Source: Actinomycetota bacterium
GTDB lineage: Bacteria; Actinomycetota; Acidimicrobiia; Acidimicrobiales; Iamiaceae
DNA length: 64,000 nt
Direction of reading: 5' to 3'
Assembly (NCBI GenBank): GCA_019639075.1
Contig: JAHBSO010000001.1
Span: 372,001-436,000 of the forward strand
Positions 52,436 to 61,924 of the stretch are shown here, one piece after another. A program made the translations under genes and the position numbers. Position 1 is the stretch's first letter, and each line of letters begins with the position of its first letter. The notes below the pieces were generated by a model. The model did no database searches. It saw nothing but the letters and a program-made list of their open reading frames with translations, and had not been told where the DNA came from.

Positions 52436-53767
52436 CTACGCGGTGTGGGCGTCGGCGAGGGCGAGGACCTCGTCGATGACGGCGACACCGTGGCGGAGGT
52501 CGTCCTCGGAGGTGACGAGCGGCGGGGCCACGTGGATCCGGTTGAAGTGCGAGAACAGGAGGACGCCCCGCTTCTTCGCCGCGGCCACGACCTCGGTCAC
52601 CGGGGCGGCGTCGGCGCCCGACGCGCCGTAGGGCACGAGGGGTTCGCGGGTGTCGCGGTCCCGCACGAGCTCGATGGCCCAGAACATGCCGAGGCCCCGC
52701 ACCTCGCCGATCGACGGGTGCCGGTCGGTCAGGGCCTGCAGCGCCGGACCGAGCACGCCCTCGCCCACGGTCCGCGCCCGCTCGACCAGGCCCTCCTCCT
52801 CGAAGATGCGGATCGACGCCACGGCCGACGCGCACCCGAGCACGTGGCCCGAATAGGTGAGGCCGCCGGGGTAGGGCGTGCGGGCGAAGGTGTCGGCGAC
52901 GGCCGCGCTGATGATCACCCCGCCGAGCGGCACGTAGCCGCTGTTGACGCCCTTGGCGAAGCAGATGAGGTCGGGCGTGACGCCCCACCGGTCGACGGCG
53001 AACCACTCGCCGCACCGGCCGAAGCCGGCCATGACCTCGTCCGCGATGAACAGGATGCCGTTGCGGTCGCACAGCTCGCGCACCCCGGCGAGGTACCCGT
53101 CGGGCGGGACGAGGATGCCGTTGGTGCCGACGACGGTCTCGAGGATGATCGCCGCGATGCGGTCGGGGCCCTCGACCATGATCGTGTCGGCCAGGTGCTG
53201 GAGCGCCCGCTCGCACTCCTCGGCCTCGCTCGTCGAGTGGAACGCCGAGCGGTACGGGTAGGGGCCCCAGAAGTGGACGACGCCGGGCTGGCCCGGTTCG
53301 CTCGGCCACCGTCGGGGCTCGCCGGTGAGCGTGATCGAGGCCGCGGTGGCGCCGTGGTAGCTGCGGTAGGCGGCGAGCACCTTGTGGCGCCCGGTGTGGA
53401 GGCGGGCCATGCGGATGGCGTTCTCGGTGGCCTCGGCGCCGCCGTTGGTGAAGAAGACCATGTCGAGGTCGCCGGGCGCCTTCGAGGCGATGAGGCGGGC
53501 GGCCTCGGAGCGGGCCGGGTTGGCGTGGGTGGGCGCGATCGTGGTGAGCCGGTCGACCTGCTCGTGGATGGCGGCGAGCAGCTTCGGGTGCTGGTGGCCG
53601 ATGTTGACGTTCATCAGCTGGCTGGAGAGGTCGAGGAGGCGGTCGCCGTCCTCGGTCTCGACCCACGCCCCCTCGCCGGCGACGATCACCAGGGGGTCGA
53701 CGAGCGCCTGCGCCGACCACGAGTGGAACACGTGGGCCCGGTCGTCCCGATACGCATCGCTCACCAT
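52436..53767 (-). CDS. Class III PLP aminotransferase
   Basis: 443 residues of the omega-type/acetylornithine-type aminotransferase group: T-N-G-G-A-E-A-T-E-N, S-Y-H-G-A-T, I-A-D-E-V-M-A-G-F-G-R and the PLP lysine in C-F-A-K-G-V-N-S-G-Y-V-P-L-G. The V-N-S-G-Y-V-P context matches enzymes acting on beta-alanine, taurine or polyamine-type omega-amines rather than ornithine. TAGGGT (53774-53779) is 6 bases before the ATG. It diverges from sufB. Confidence 0.88.
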   Translation of the reverse strand: MVSDAYRDDRAHVFHSWSAQALVDPLVIVAGEGAWVETEDGDRLLDLSSQLMNVNIGHQHPKLLAAIHEQVDRLTTIAPTHANPARSEAARLIASKAPGDLDMVFFTNGGAEATENAIRMARLHTGRHKVLAAYRSYHGATAASITLTGEPRRWPSEPGQPGVVHFWGPYPYRSAFHSTSEAEECERALQHLADTIMVEGPDRIAAIILETVVGTNGILVPPDGYLAGVRELCDRNGILFIADEVMAGFGRCGEWFAVDRWGVTPDLICFAKGVNSGYVPLGGVIISAAVADTFARTPYPGGLTYSGHVLGCASAVASIRIFEEEGLVERARTVGEGVLGPALQALTDRHPSIGEVRGLGMFWAIELVRDRDTREPLVPYGASGADAAPVTEVVAAAKKRGVLLFSHFNRIHVAPPLVTSEDDLRHGVAVIDEVLALADAHTA

Positions 53768-53815
53768 GGGGCCACCCTAGGACCCCGGGGGTGGGGGCGG
53801 CCGGGGGCGCATTGC

Positions 53816-53839
53816 TACTATCGCCATAGGAGAAATCCT
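53816..53839 (+). promoter_or_regulatory. Promoter and candidate operator of sufB
   Basis: TACTAT at 53816-53821 is a good -10 hexamer, the richest in A and T in the region. Seven bases on, AGGA-GAAA-TCCT (53828-53839) is a 4-4-4 palindrome that would cover the transcription start. The leader of about 60 bases then runs to sufB, with AAGAGGT 8 bases before its ATG. No sufR gene is near. Confidence 0.5.
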
Positions 53840-53891
53840 CGGCCGACCCGATCGGCCGCCCGCACCGCTCGCCACCAAGAGGTACCCCGCG

Positions 53892-55289
53892 ATGGCCGTC
53901 ACCGATCTCGACCTCGGCCGCTACAAGCTCGGCTGGTCCGACGCCGAGGACTACGTCTTCAAGCCCAAGCGCGGCTTGAGCAGCGACATCGTCAACGAGA
54001 TGTCGTGGATGAAGGGCGAGCCGGACTGGATGCTCCAGAAGCGCCTGAAGAGCCTCCGCCACTTCGACCGCCGCCCGATGCCCTCGTGGGGCGGGGACAT
54101 GTCGGAGATCTACTTCGACGACATCTACTACTACATCAAGCCCACCGAGGGTCAGGTCGACCAGTGGGAGGAGCTGCCCGAGGCGATCAAGGCGACCTAC
54201 GAGAAGCTGGGCATCCCCGAGGCGGAGCGCAAGTACCTGGCCGGCGTCACCGCGCAGTACGAGTCCGAGGTCGTGTTCCACCGCAACCGGGCCGACCTCG
54301 AGGAGCAGGGGGTCATCTTCTGCGACATGGACACGGCGCTGCGCGAGCACCCGGAGCTGGTCAAGCAGTACTTCGGCACGGTCATCCCGGCCAACGACAA
54401 CAAGTTCTCGGCGCTCAACACCGCGGTGTGGTCGGGCGGCTCGTTCATCTACGTGCCCCCGGGCGTGAAGGTGGCCATGCCGCTCCAGGCCTACTTCCGC
54501 ATCAACGCCGAGAACATGGGCCAGTTCGAGCGCACGCTGATCATCGCCGACGAGGGCTCCGACGTGCACTACATCGAGGGCTGCTCGGCGCCGACCTACA
54601 CGTCGGACTCCCTGCACTCCGCGGTCGTCGAGATCGTCGTGAAGCCGTCGGCCCGGGTCACCTACACGACCATCCAGAACTGGTCCTCCAACGTCTTCAA
54701 CCTCGTCACCAAGCGGGCGCGGGTCGAGGCCGAGGGCCACATGGAGTGGATCGACGGCAACATCGGCAGCCGCTTGACCATGAAGTACCCGGCGGTCTGG
54801 CTCGTCGGCCCGAAGGCCTCGGGCGAGGTGCTCTCGGTGGCGTACGCCGGTGCCGGTCAGCACCAGGACACCGGTTCGAAGATGGTCCACGCCGCGCCGG
54901 AGACCACGTCGAAGATCGTGTCGAAGTCGATCTCCAAGGACGGCGGTCGCACGTCCTACCGCGGCCTGATCCGGGTCGAGGACGACGCCTACGGCTGCAA
55001 GAGCCACGTCCAGTGCGACGCGCTGATCCTCGACGACCGCTCGATCTCCGACACCTACCCCTACATGGAGGTGGGTGCCCGAGACGCGGTCATCGGCCAC
55101 GAGGCCACCGTGTCGAAGGTGGCCGACGAGCAGCTCTTCTACCTGATGAGCCGGGGCCTCTCGGAGGACCAGGCCATGGGCATGGTCGTCAACGGGTTCA
55201 TCGAGCCGGTCACCAAGACGCTCCCGATGGAGTACGCGGTCGAGTGGTCGCGCCTCATCGAGCTCCAGATGGAGGGCTCGGTCGGCTGA
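53892..55289 (+). CDS. sufB: Fe-S cluster assembly scaffold SufB
   Basis: 465 residues, the normal SufB length. Characteristic blocks are [24 protein letters not shown] with its cysteine, and [12 protein letters not shown] near the C-terminus, the part that carries the scaffold cysteines. It builds [4Fe-4S] clusters with SufC and SufD. It has its own promoter and stands apart from sufD and sufC, encoded 5 kb downstream on the same strand, a split seldom seen in this family. No sufS, sufU or sufR is in the window. Confidence 0.93.
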   Translation: MAVTDLDLGRYKLGWSDAEDYVFKPKRGLSSDIVNEMSWMKGEPDWMLQKRLKSLRHFDRRPMPSWGGDMSEIYFDDIYYYIKPTEGQVDQWEELPEAIKATYEKLGIPEAERKYLAGVTAQYESEVVFHRNRADLEEQGVIFCDMDTALREHPELVKQYFGTVIPANDNKFSALNTAVWSGGSFIYVPPGVKVAMPLQAYFRINAENMGQFERTLIIADEGSDVHYIEGCSAPTYTSDSLHSAVVEIVVKPSARVTYTTIQNWSSNVFNLVTKRARVEAEGHMEWIDGNIGSRLTMKYPAVWLVGPKASGEVLSVAYAGAGQHQDTGSKMVHAAPETTSKIVSKSISKDGGRTSYRGLIRVEDDAYGCKSHVQCDALILDDRSISDTYPYMEVGARDAVIGHEATVSKVADEQLFYLMSRGLSEDQAMGMVVNGFIEPVTKTLPMEYAVEWSRLIELQMEGSVG

Positions 55290-55304
55290 TCGACCCGGGC
55301 CGGC

Positions 55305-56087
55305 TCAGGCGCTGCCGGGACCGTGCAGGTTGACCGCGATCAGTCGGCGACCGCTCGCCCCGCCATAGGTGGCGTGCATGGTGCGGTAGTAGGACACGAG
55401 CAGGTCGCCCGGTCGGCTGTCGATCGACCAGTGCGGGATCTCGTCGCCGGGGACGCCCATGGCGTCGTCGATCGACCGCCAGTCGGCCAGCGACCCGCGC
55501 AGGGTGGCCGCGAAGGGCGTGTCCCAGTGGTTCGACCCGGGGATGACCCGCAGCGCCCCGCTGTCGGCGTCGACCGGGTCGAGGTAGAGGAAGAACTTCA
55601 CGAACAGCTGGTCGAGCGGCGCGTGGAGGAAGTCGTAGTGCCACGACGTGTCGCAGTGGAAGACGTTGCCGTCCGAGCCCACGACCTCGTACTCGGGCCC
55701 CACCAGTGCCCGGGCCGCGGTGACGAAGCGGTCGTCCCGGGCGAGCGCCGCGAGGCGTTCGTGCTTCTCGAGCACGAAGGGCACGATGACGCGGCGCTTG
55801 CCGAAGTGGACGTGGTCGTGGGTCTCGACCCGTTCGAGCTCCTCGAACGCGGTGTTGTACTGCTCGACGTCGGACTCGTACATGACCGAGACCTCGTCGT
55901 CCGCGGCGGTCTCAGACGCGGTGACCACCTCCTCGAAGGCGGCGGTGATGTCGGCGATGTCGTCGGCGAACAGGCCGTCGAAGCGCACGAACCCGAACGT
56001 CTGGAAGAACCGGCGCTGCTGCTCGGTCACCTCGAACGGCGCGGCCGGCGGCGCGCTGCTCCGGGCATCTGCGGTCGGCGTCGACAT
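55305..56087 (-). CDS. Phytanoyl-CoA dioxygenase (PhyH) family protein
   Basis: 260 residues. The iron ligands are H150-x-D152 in W-H-Y-D-F-L-H and a distal histidine near 238, followed by G-R-R-L-I-A, which provides the 2-oxoglutarate-binding arginine. An Fe(II)/2-oxoglutarate hydroxylase is expected, substrate unknown. TACCTT (56094-56099) is 6 bases before the ATG. The gene lies on the opposite strand between sufB and the rest of the suf genes. Confidence 0.85.
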   Translation of the reverse strand: MSTPTADARSSAPPAAPFEVTEQQRRFFQTFGFVRFDGLFADDIADITAAFEEVVTASETAADDEVSVMYESDVEQYNTAFEELERVETHDHVHFGKRRVIVPFVLEKHERLAALARDDRFVTAARALVGPEYEVVGSDGNVFHCDTSWHYDFLHAPLDQLFVKFFLYLDPVDADSGALRVIPGSNHWDTPFAATLRGSLADWRSIDDAMGVPGDEIPHWSIDSRPGDLLVSYYRTMHATYGGASGRRLIAVNLHGPGSA

Positions 56088-56158
56088 GGGGCCAAGGTAC
56101 CCGACGAACCCGGTGGGAGGGGCGGCGTCGCCCGGTGACTCGGGTGCGCGGGGTCGGT

Positions 56159-56174
56159 CGAACTAGACAGTTCG
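56159..56174. promoter_or_regulatory. Palindrome in the promoter of the PI-PLC-like gene
   Basis: CGAACT-AGAC-AGTTCG lies 38 bases before ATG 56212. It looks like a LexA box, but the spacing between CGAAC and GTTCG is 6, not 4, so it is more probably another regulator's site. Confidence 0.4.
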
Positions 56175-56211
56175 CTTCGGACGAACGGTCGACCCGGAAG
56201 GCACACGACGG

Positions 56212-58512
56212 ATGAACCCACGCACCAGGCTGGCGGCCTCCGTCGGACTGGCCGTGATCGCGTCGCTCTGCCTGTCGTTCATCGCCACGGCCACGCTGGT
56301 CCGGCGCAAGGTGCTCGACGCCGACACCTACACCTCGGCGCTGGCCGACGCCGACGCCTACGACCGCGTCTACACCGAGGTCCTCACCGATCCCGCGTTC
56401 ACCGAGGCGGTCGCCGACCTGCTGGGACGCCTGGAGGTCGATCCGGCGCTCGCGCCCGACGCCGCGGCCACGATGACCAACGCGCTCCGGTGGGCCCTGC
56501 CGCCGCACCGGGTCGAGTCGGGGACCGACGCGTTGATCGGTTCCACGGTCGACTACATCCGCGGCGACACCGACGCGTTCCATCCGACCGTGCGCATGTC
56601 GGACGCGCTCGACGCCGTCGATGCCGCGGCGGTGACCTACACGAGCACGCTCATCGCCCGGGCCGAGGTGGTCGAGGCCGGCTCGATGGACGACTACCGG
56701 GCCGAGGTGGACCGGTTCGTGGCCCGGCTCCGCGACGGCCGGATCCCGGGTCGGGTGCCGGTGCTGGCGCAGAGCGTCGAGGACCGGGACGGGGCGATCG
56801 ACGTGATCCTCGACGCGGTCGGGAGGTCGGGCGACGACGCGGCGAGGTCGACCGTGGCGGCGACGATCGAGTCCGGTGACGATGGCCGGGCGGCGATCCA
56901 GGCCTCGGCCCAGGTGATCCGCCCCTACGTCGAGGCCCAGGTGGCGCAGCTCGAAGGGTCGGACGGGTCGGTGACGATCGACGTGGTCGCTTCCATCACC
57001 GACCGCGGACGGGTGCGGGCGGACGACGTGCAGGCCAGGCTCGACGGGCCCCGCTCGATCGCCTCGTGGTTCGGGCCGGTGCCGATGGTGCTCGCCGCGA
57101 TCGCGGGGGCGGTCGCGACCTTCGGGATGGTGGTGCTCGGCGCCGGTCGAGCCCGCCGGCTGGCGGGCCTCGTCGCGGGGATCTTCGGTGGGTCGGCACT
57201 CCTGATCCTCCTGCTGGCCCGGATCGTGTCCGGACGGTTGGCCGCACCGCTCGCGGCCGCCACGGGGACCGGCGACGGCACCTGGAACCTGCCCGACGGC
57301 CTCCGCTCGGTCCTCGACGACGTCGCCTCGAACCTGGGCGGGGAGCTGCGCAGCGACATCCTCCGCGCCGTGCTCGTCCTCGGGCTCGCGGCGGGCGCGG
57401 CGGCGCTTGCCGGCGTGGCGATCCACCTCGACCGGGCCGACCGGGCGGCCTGGCGGCGTCGGGCCGAGGATCGGCGTCGACGGATCGGCGCCCGCCCGGC
57501 GCTGGCCGGCGGTCTCTGCATCGCGCTGGTGGTCGGCGCCGGCGTGGTCGTCGCCGACACGGTCGGGGTCACCTTCGACGACGGCTGCAACGGGCACGTC
57601 GAGCTGTGCGACCGGCCCTACGACGAGGTCGTGTACGCGGCGACCCACAACGCCATGGCCAGCCCGAACATCGTCTTCGTGTGGCCCGAGCACGACGGCA
57701 ACCTGACGGCCCAGCTCGACGCCGGCGTCCGGGCGCTGCTCATCGACACCCACTACTGGCGCCATGCCGTCTCGGCGCTCCAGCTGTCGGAGGCCACCGA
57801 CGACAGCACGGTCCGGATCAGCGAGGAGGTCGCGCAGACCGTCCTCGACAACGCCGGCGACCGGGTCCAGGCCCGCGACGGCACCTTCTTGTGCCACAAC
57901 GAGTGCGTGTTCGGCGGCCAGCCGTTCGTCGACGCGCTGACCGAGGTGCGGACCTTCCTGGACGAGAACCCGCGCGAGGTCGTCACGCTCGTCATCCAGG
58001 ACGCGATCTCGGTGCCCGACACCGTCGAGGCCTTCACCGAGGCCGGGCTCGACGACTACCTCTACGACCAGCAGGACCGCTGGCCGACGCTCGGCGAACT
58101 GATCGAGCGGAACCAGCGTCTGGTGGTGTTCGCCGAGTTCGACGGCGGCTCGCCCGACTGGTACGCCCCGGCCTACGACATCTCCGAGGAGGACGTCGCC
58201 GAGGACCCGACGCTCGAGGTCCAACAGGGCGCCATGCAGGAGACGCCGTTCAACGTCGAGGACCCGGACGCGTTCACCTGCGACGAGAGCCGCGGGTCCT
58301 CCGACGACCCGCTCTTCCTGATGAACCACTGGGTGTCGCGCCTCACGCCGAGCCGGGCCGACGCGGCGGTCGTCAACCAGCGCGACTTCCTCGTCGACCG
58401 CGCCCGCCGGTGCGAGTCCGAGCGGGGCCTGCTGCCCAACTTCCTCGCCGTCGACTTCTACAACCTCGGCGACGTGGTCGGCGCCGCCGACGAGCTCAAC
58501 GGCGTCGACTGA
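56212..58512 (+). CDS. Membrane protein with C-terminal PI-PLC-X-like domain
   Basis: 766 residues. An N-terminal anchor (7-27) is followed by an extracytoplasmic domain of about 250 residues and several transmembrane helices between about 280 and 460. The C-terminal domain opens with V-V-Y-A-A-T-H-N-A-M (H479) and has F-L-C-H-N-E-C (H562), the two histidines of the phosphatidylinositol-specific phospholipase C fold, with L-L-I-D-T-H and V-T-L-V-I-Q-D. Cysteines around it suggest disulfides, so the domain probably faces outward. The fusion of a multi-span membrane part to PI-PLC-X is unusual. The start is ATG 56212; the nearest Shine-Dalgarno-like GGAAGG is farther than normal. Confidence 0.75.
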   Translation: MNPRTRLAASVGLAVIASLCLSFIATATLVRRKVLDADTYTSALADADAYDRVYTEVLTDPAFTEAVADLLGRLEVDPALAPDAAATMTNALRWALPPHRVESGTDALIGSTVDYIRGDTDAFHPTVRMSDALDAVDAAAVTYTSTLIARAEVVEAGSMDDYRAEVDRFVARLRDGRIPGRVPVLAQSVEDRDGAIDVILDAVGRSGDDAARSTVAATIESGDDGRAAIQASAQVIRPYVEAQVAQLEGSDGSVTIDVVASITDRGRVRADDVQARLDGPRSIASWFGPVPMVLAAIAGAVATFGMVVLGAGRARRLAGLVAGIFGGSALLILLLARIVSGRLAAPLAAATGTGDGTWNLPDGLRSVLDDVASNLGGELRSDILRAVLVLGLAAGAAALAGVAIHLDRADRAAWRRRAEDRRRRIGARPALAGGLCIALVVGAGVVVADTVGVTFDDGCNGHVELCDRPYDEVVYAATHNAMASPNIVFVWPEHDGNLTAQLDAGVRALLIDTHYWRHAVSALQLSEATDDSTVRISEEVAQTVLDNAGDRVQARDGTFLCHNECVFGGQPFVDALTEVRTFLDENPREVVTLVIQDAISVPDTVEAFTEAGLDDYLYDQQDRWPTLGELIERNQRLVVFAEFDGGSPDWYAPAYDISEEDVAEDPTLEVQQGAMQETPFNVEDPDAFTCDESRGSSDDPLFLMNHWVSRLTPSRADAAVVNQRDFLVDRARRCESERGLLPNFLAVDFYNLGDVVGAADELNGVD

Positions 58513-58550
58513 CCCCGGCCCGACCCGACGCCGACCCGGCGGCGCCGGCG

Positions 58551-59477
58551 TCAGATGCGGCGGAGGCGGACCTGGGTGACGCGGTGGTCGCCGCCCTTGT
58601 GCAGGACGATGTCGGCCCGGTCGCGGGTGGGCTCGATGTTGGAGAGCAGGTTGCGCTCGTTGATGTCGCGCCAGATCTCCAGCGCGGTGGCGATCGCCTC
58701 GTCCTCGGACAGGTCGGCGTAGCGCTGGAAGTACGAGTCGGGCTGCTGGAACACGGTGTCGCGCAGGGTGAGGAACCGCTCGACGTACCAGCGGCGCACG
58801 TCGTCGATGTCGGCGTCGACGTACAGCGAGATGTCGAAGTAGTCCGACACGAAGGTCTGCGTGCTCCGGCTCGTCTGGAGCACGTTGAGGCCCTCGATGA
58901 TCAGCACGTCGGGGCAGCGGACCACCACGTCGTGCTCGGGGCCCTGCACGTCGTAGACGAGGTGGGAGTAGGTGGGGGCCCGGGCCTCGAGGGCGCCCGA
59001 CTTCACGTGGTGCACGAACTCGAGCAGTCGGCGGACGTCGTAGCTCTCCGGGAAGCCCTTGCGGCTGAGCAGGCCACGCCGCTCCAGCTCGGCGTTGGGG
59101 TAGAGGAACCCGTCGGTGGTGACGAGGTCGACCCGGGGGTGATCGGACCAGCGGGCGAGCAGCGCCTGGAGGACGCGGGACGTGGTGCTCTTGCCGACGG
59201 CCACGCTGCCGGCCACGCCGATCACGTAGGGCACCGGGGTCTGCTCCCGCCCGAGGAACGTGTCGGTCGCCGTCCGGCGGCTGCGCACGGTGTTGACGTG
59301 CAGGTTCACGAACCGCGACAGCGGGAGGTACACCGACTCGACCTCGTCGAGGTCGAGTCGCTCGTTGAGGCCGCGCAGCTCGTCGAGGTCGGCCGCGGTG
59401 AGGGTGAGCGGGGTCGCGGCACGTCGCTCGCGCCACTCGTCGCGGCTGAACGTCTCGTACAGGCTGGTGCCGGGCAC
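58551..59477 (-). CDS. coaA: Type I pantothenate kinase
   Basis: 308 residues of CoaA. The P-loop is G-S-V-A-V-G-K-S at 90-97, with the following [12 protein letters not shown] block that binds substrate and P-E-S-Y-D. It phosphorylates pantothenate in the first step of CoA synthesis. The GTG start has TAGCGT (59484-59489) six bases upstream, so it is likely leaderless. It lies in the interval that separates sufB from sufDC. Confidence 0.94.
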   Translation of the reverse strand: MPGTSLYETFSRDEWRERRAATPLTLTAADLDELRGLNERLDLDEVESVYLPLSRFVNLHVNTVRSRRTATDTFLGREQTPVPYVIGVAGSVAVGKSTTSRVLQALLARWSDHPRVDLVTTDGFLYPNAELERRGLLSRKGFPESYDVRRLLEFVHHVKSGALEARAPTYSHLVYDVQGPEHDVVVRCPDVLIIEGLNVLQTSRSTQTFVSDYFDISLYVDADIDDVRRWYVERFLTLRDTVFQQPDSYFQRYADLSEDEAIATALEIWRDINERNLLSNIEPTRDRADIVLHKGGDHRVTQVRLRRI

Positions 59478-59524
59478 GGGCCGACGCTACGGAGTCGCTC
59501 GGGGCGCGGACAATCCGAGGGCCG

Positions 59525-59878
59525 TCAGCGTCGGCGGCGGCGCAACCAGCGGGTGAGGGCGCTGCCCTCGTTCGCTCGCCGTTCGGCGTCCACCTCGGCC
59601 CGGATCCGGGGCCCGGCCTCGTTGACGATGTCCTCGGCGGCGTCGAGCAGCGCGGCGATGTCGTCGCCGTGCTCGTCGAGGCCCGGGGGCTCCTCCGGGG
59701 TCGGCGGGGTGACGAGCGAGCCGTGCTTCCAGTTGACGTCGGCGAGCCGGCGTTCGTAGGCGGGGCACCCCTCGGGGCAGCGCCAGGGCGCCTCGGGGGC
59801 GAGGTCGAGATCGCACTTGCGCACGGTCTCGCCGCTGGCGTAGGTCCGGCTCTCGAAGAACTTGCAGTCCTGGCGCAT
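59525..59878 (-). CDS. Small cysteine-containing protein, unknown function
   Basis: 117 residues from ATG 59878. Four cysteines lie in the first half (Q-D-C-K-F-F, R-K-C-D, W-R-C-P-E-G-C-P-A-Y), a spacing that could bind zinc or a small cluster. The second half is an acidic, proline-rich helix and a basic R-W-L-R-R-R-R-R end. No membrane helix. A GTG two codons upstream is an alternative start. It precedes coaA on the same strand by 47 bases. Function unknown. Confidence 0.6.
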   Translation of the reverse strand: MRQDCKFFESRTYASGETVRKCDLDLAPEAPWRCPEGCPAYERRLADVNWKHGSLVTPPTPEEPPGLDEHGDDIAALLDAAEDIVNEAGPRIRAEVDAERRANEGSALTRWLRRRRR

Positions 59879-60007
59879 GGGCACGGCGTCAGTCTGCCCG
59901 GCGCGGGACCCGATCTGGGTCGCGCGGCCCTTGTCGTGCCGGGCGCCCGCCGGTACGTTCCGGACGACCGGTCCGGGCGTGGCCGGCAGGAGGTCGGAGG
60001 TTCCACC

Positions 60008-60232
60008 ATGGACGACGAGAAGCGAGACGCGCCGAGGCTCCGCGACCTCGGTGACGAGCGCCGTCCGGTCGCCGGGACCTCGGACTTCACGAGCGTCGGT
60101 GACGTGGGCGAACTGCCCTACGCGGCGGAGGTCGAGCCGGAGGCGCCGCAGCGGAACGTGGCGGCGCTCGTCGCGGTGCTCGCGGTGGTGCTGGCCCTGG
60201 TCATCGGCCTCGGCCTGGCGTTCCTCGTCTGA
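60008..60232 (+). CDS. Small single-pass membrane protein
   Basis: 74 residues: a charged N-terminus (D-D-E-K-R-D-A-P-R-L-R) and a C-terminal transmembrane helix at about 52-73, giving a tail-anchored look. GGAGG lies 7 bases before ATG 60008, a clear Shine-Dalgarno sequence. It precedes sufD by 61 bases on the same strand. Function unknown. Confidence 0.65.
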   Translation: MDDEKRDAPRLRDLGDERRPVAGTSDFTSVGDVGELPYAAEVEPEAPQRNVAALVAVLAVVLALVIGLGLAFLV

Positions 60233-60293
60233 TCGCACCTTTGGGAAGGTCCGGGGCCGCCGGTAGGATCGTCGCCGGTCCGAGGCGGCATCC

Positions 60294-61592
60294 GTGCCGT
60301 CGCCCCTCCCGAGAGGTCCCCTGGTCCTGAACGCGTTCACCGCAGACACCGCCGCGGCCCTGCCCGGCCCCGCATGGCTGCGATCCCGTCGCACCGACGC
60401 CGTGGCGGCGCTCGCCGATGCCGCGCTGCCGAGCCCCGAGGAGGAGGTGTGGCGCTACTCCCGGATCGGTGACCTGCGCCTCGACGCGTGGACGCCGGCG
60501 ACCGGGGCCGGTGGCGGATCGGTTCCGGACGAGGGTGACCTGGTCGGCGACGCCGTGCGGGTCGACGTGGTCGACGGCGTGGTCGCGGTGGCCGAGCTGC
60601 CGTCGGACTGGGTCGACCGCGGGGTCGTCGTCGCCGCGGCGTCCGACCTCGACGCGGACGCCGCGGGCCTCGGAACGGTCGCCACGAACGGCCCCGACGT
60701 CTTCGCGTCCTACAACGACGCGTTCCTCACCGATGCCGTGGTGGTGTCGGTGCCCCGAGGGGTCGTGCTCGACCGGCCGGTCGTCGTGTCCCAGCACCTC
60801 GCCACCACCGGGGTCGCGGTGTTCCCCCGCCTGGTCGTCCGCCTGGCCGACGGCGCGGAGGCCACCGTGGTCGACCGGGTGACCTCGGGCGACGGCGCCG
60901 TGCTCTCGGTGCCGCTCGTCGAGCTCGACGTGGCCCGGGCCGCCCGGCTCCGCTACCTGCACGTGCAGGAGCTGGGGCCCGCCGCCTGGCAGATCGGCTC
61001 GCTGGTGGCCCGGATCGACCAGGAGGCCGACCTGTCCGCCTCGCTCGTCGGGCTGGGCGGGGAGTACGCCCGGCTGCGCACCGACGTCCGCCTGGCCGGC
61101 CGAGGAGCGAACGGCGACCTCCGGGCCGCCTACTTCGGCGAGGGCGACCAGACGCTCGACTTCCGCACGTTCCAGCACCACGATGCGCCCGACACCACCT
61201 CCGACCTGCTCTTCAAGGGGGCGGTCGGCGGGCGGAGCCGATCGGTCTACACGGGGCTCATCCGGGTCGACGAGAAGGCCCGCGGCACCAACGCCTTCCA
61301 GACCAACCGCAACATCAAGCTGTCCGACGAGGCGTGGGCCGAGTCGGTGCCGAACCTCGAGATCGAGACCAACGACGTGCGCTGCAGCCACGCATCCACC
61401 GTCGGTCCGGTCGATCCCGAGCAGCACTTCTACCTGGAGAGCCGCGGCGTGCCGCCCCACGTGGCCGACCGGCTCATCGTCGCCGGGTTCTTCGACGAGG
61501 TCCTGCGGGAGCTGCCGACGCCCGACGCCGTCGCGGCGGTGCGCGCCGCGTTCGGGGCCAAGCTCGACCGGGTGAGCGAGGACCTCGCATGA
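60294..61592 (+). CDS. sufD: Fe-S cluster assembly protein SufD
   Basis: 432 residues of the SufD type: the N-terminal helical part with E-E-V-W-R-Y-S, the long beta-helix, and the C-terminal N-I-K-L-S-D-E-A-W-A, N-D-V-R-C-S-H-A-S-T and Q-H-F-Y-L-E-S-R-G motifs, which contain the SufD cysteine and histidine. SufD pairs with SufB in the SufBC2D scaffold. GTG 60294 has GAGG 8 bases upstream. Its stop overlaps the Rieske start (ATGA), and sufC follows directly, so the three form one operon. Confidence 0.9.
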   Translation: MPSPLPRGPLVLNAFTADTAAALPGPAWLRSRRTDAVAALADAALPSPEEEVWRYSRIGDLRLDAWTPATGAGGGSVPDEGDLVGDAVRVDVVDGVVAVAELPSDWVDRGVVVAAASDLDADAAGLGTVATNGPDVFASYNDAFLTDAVVVSVPRGVVLDRPVVVSQHLATTGVAVFPRLVVRLADGAEATVVDRVTSGDGAVLSVPLVELDVARAARLRYLHVQELGPAAWQIGSLVARIDQEADLSASLVGLGGEYARLRTDVRLAGRGANGDLRAAYFGEGDQTLDFRTFQHHDAPDTTSDLLFKGAVGGRSRSVYTGLIRVDEKARGTNAFQTNRNIKLSDEAWAESVPNLEIETNDVRCSHASTVGPVDPEQHFYLESRGVPPHVADRLIVAGFFDEVLRELPTPDAVAAVRAAFGAKLDRVSEDLA

Positions 61593-61924
61593 CCACGCTC
61601 CCGATCGGTCCGCTCGACCGGTTCGTCGACGGAGAGGCCGCCCAGGTCGAGGCCGGGGGCCTGGTGCTCGCCGTCGTCCGCCTCGGCGACGACGTGTACG
61701 TCCTCGGTGACCGCTGCACCCACGCCGACGTCTCGCTCGCCGAGGGCGAGGTCGACCCCGACGCCCGCACGATCGAGTGCTGGCGCCACGGCAGCGCCTT
61801 CTCGCTGGAGTCCGGCGAGCCCGACGCGCTCCCCGCCACCCGGCCCACCCCCGTCTACGACGCGACGGTCGTCGACGGCGAGGTGCTCGTGACCGTGACC
61901 GTCGACGAGAGCGCAGGTGCCTGA
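61589..61924 (+). CDS. Rieske-type ferredoxin in the suf operon
   Basis: 111 residues. C43-x-H45 and C64-x2-H67 (R-C-T-H, E-C-W-R-H) are the ligands of a Rieske [2Fe-2S] cluster. Its short form is that of the ferredoxin components of dioxygenases. Such genes accompany suf operons in actinobacteria, possibly as electron donor to cluster assembly. Start overlaps the sufD stop by 4 bases; sufC begins directly after. Confidence 0.9.
   Translation: MTTLPIGPLDRFVDGEAAQVEAGGLVLAVVRLGDDVYVLGDRCTHADVSLAEGEVDPDARTIECWRHGSAFSLESGEPDALPATRPTPVYDATVVDGEVLVTVTVDESAGA

Noticed and set aside
56159..56174. LexA box before the PI-PLC-like gene
   Set aside because: CGAAC and GTTCG are separated by 6 bases, where the actinobacterial SOS box needs 4.
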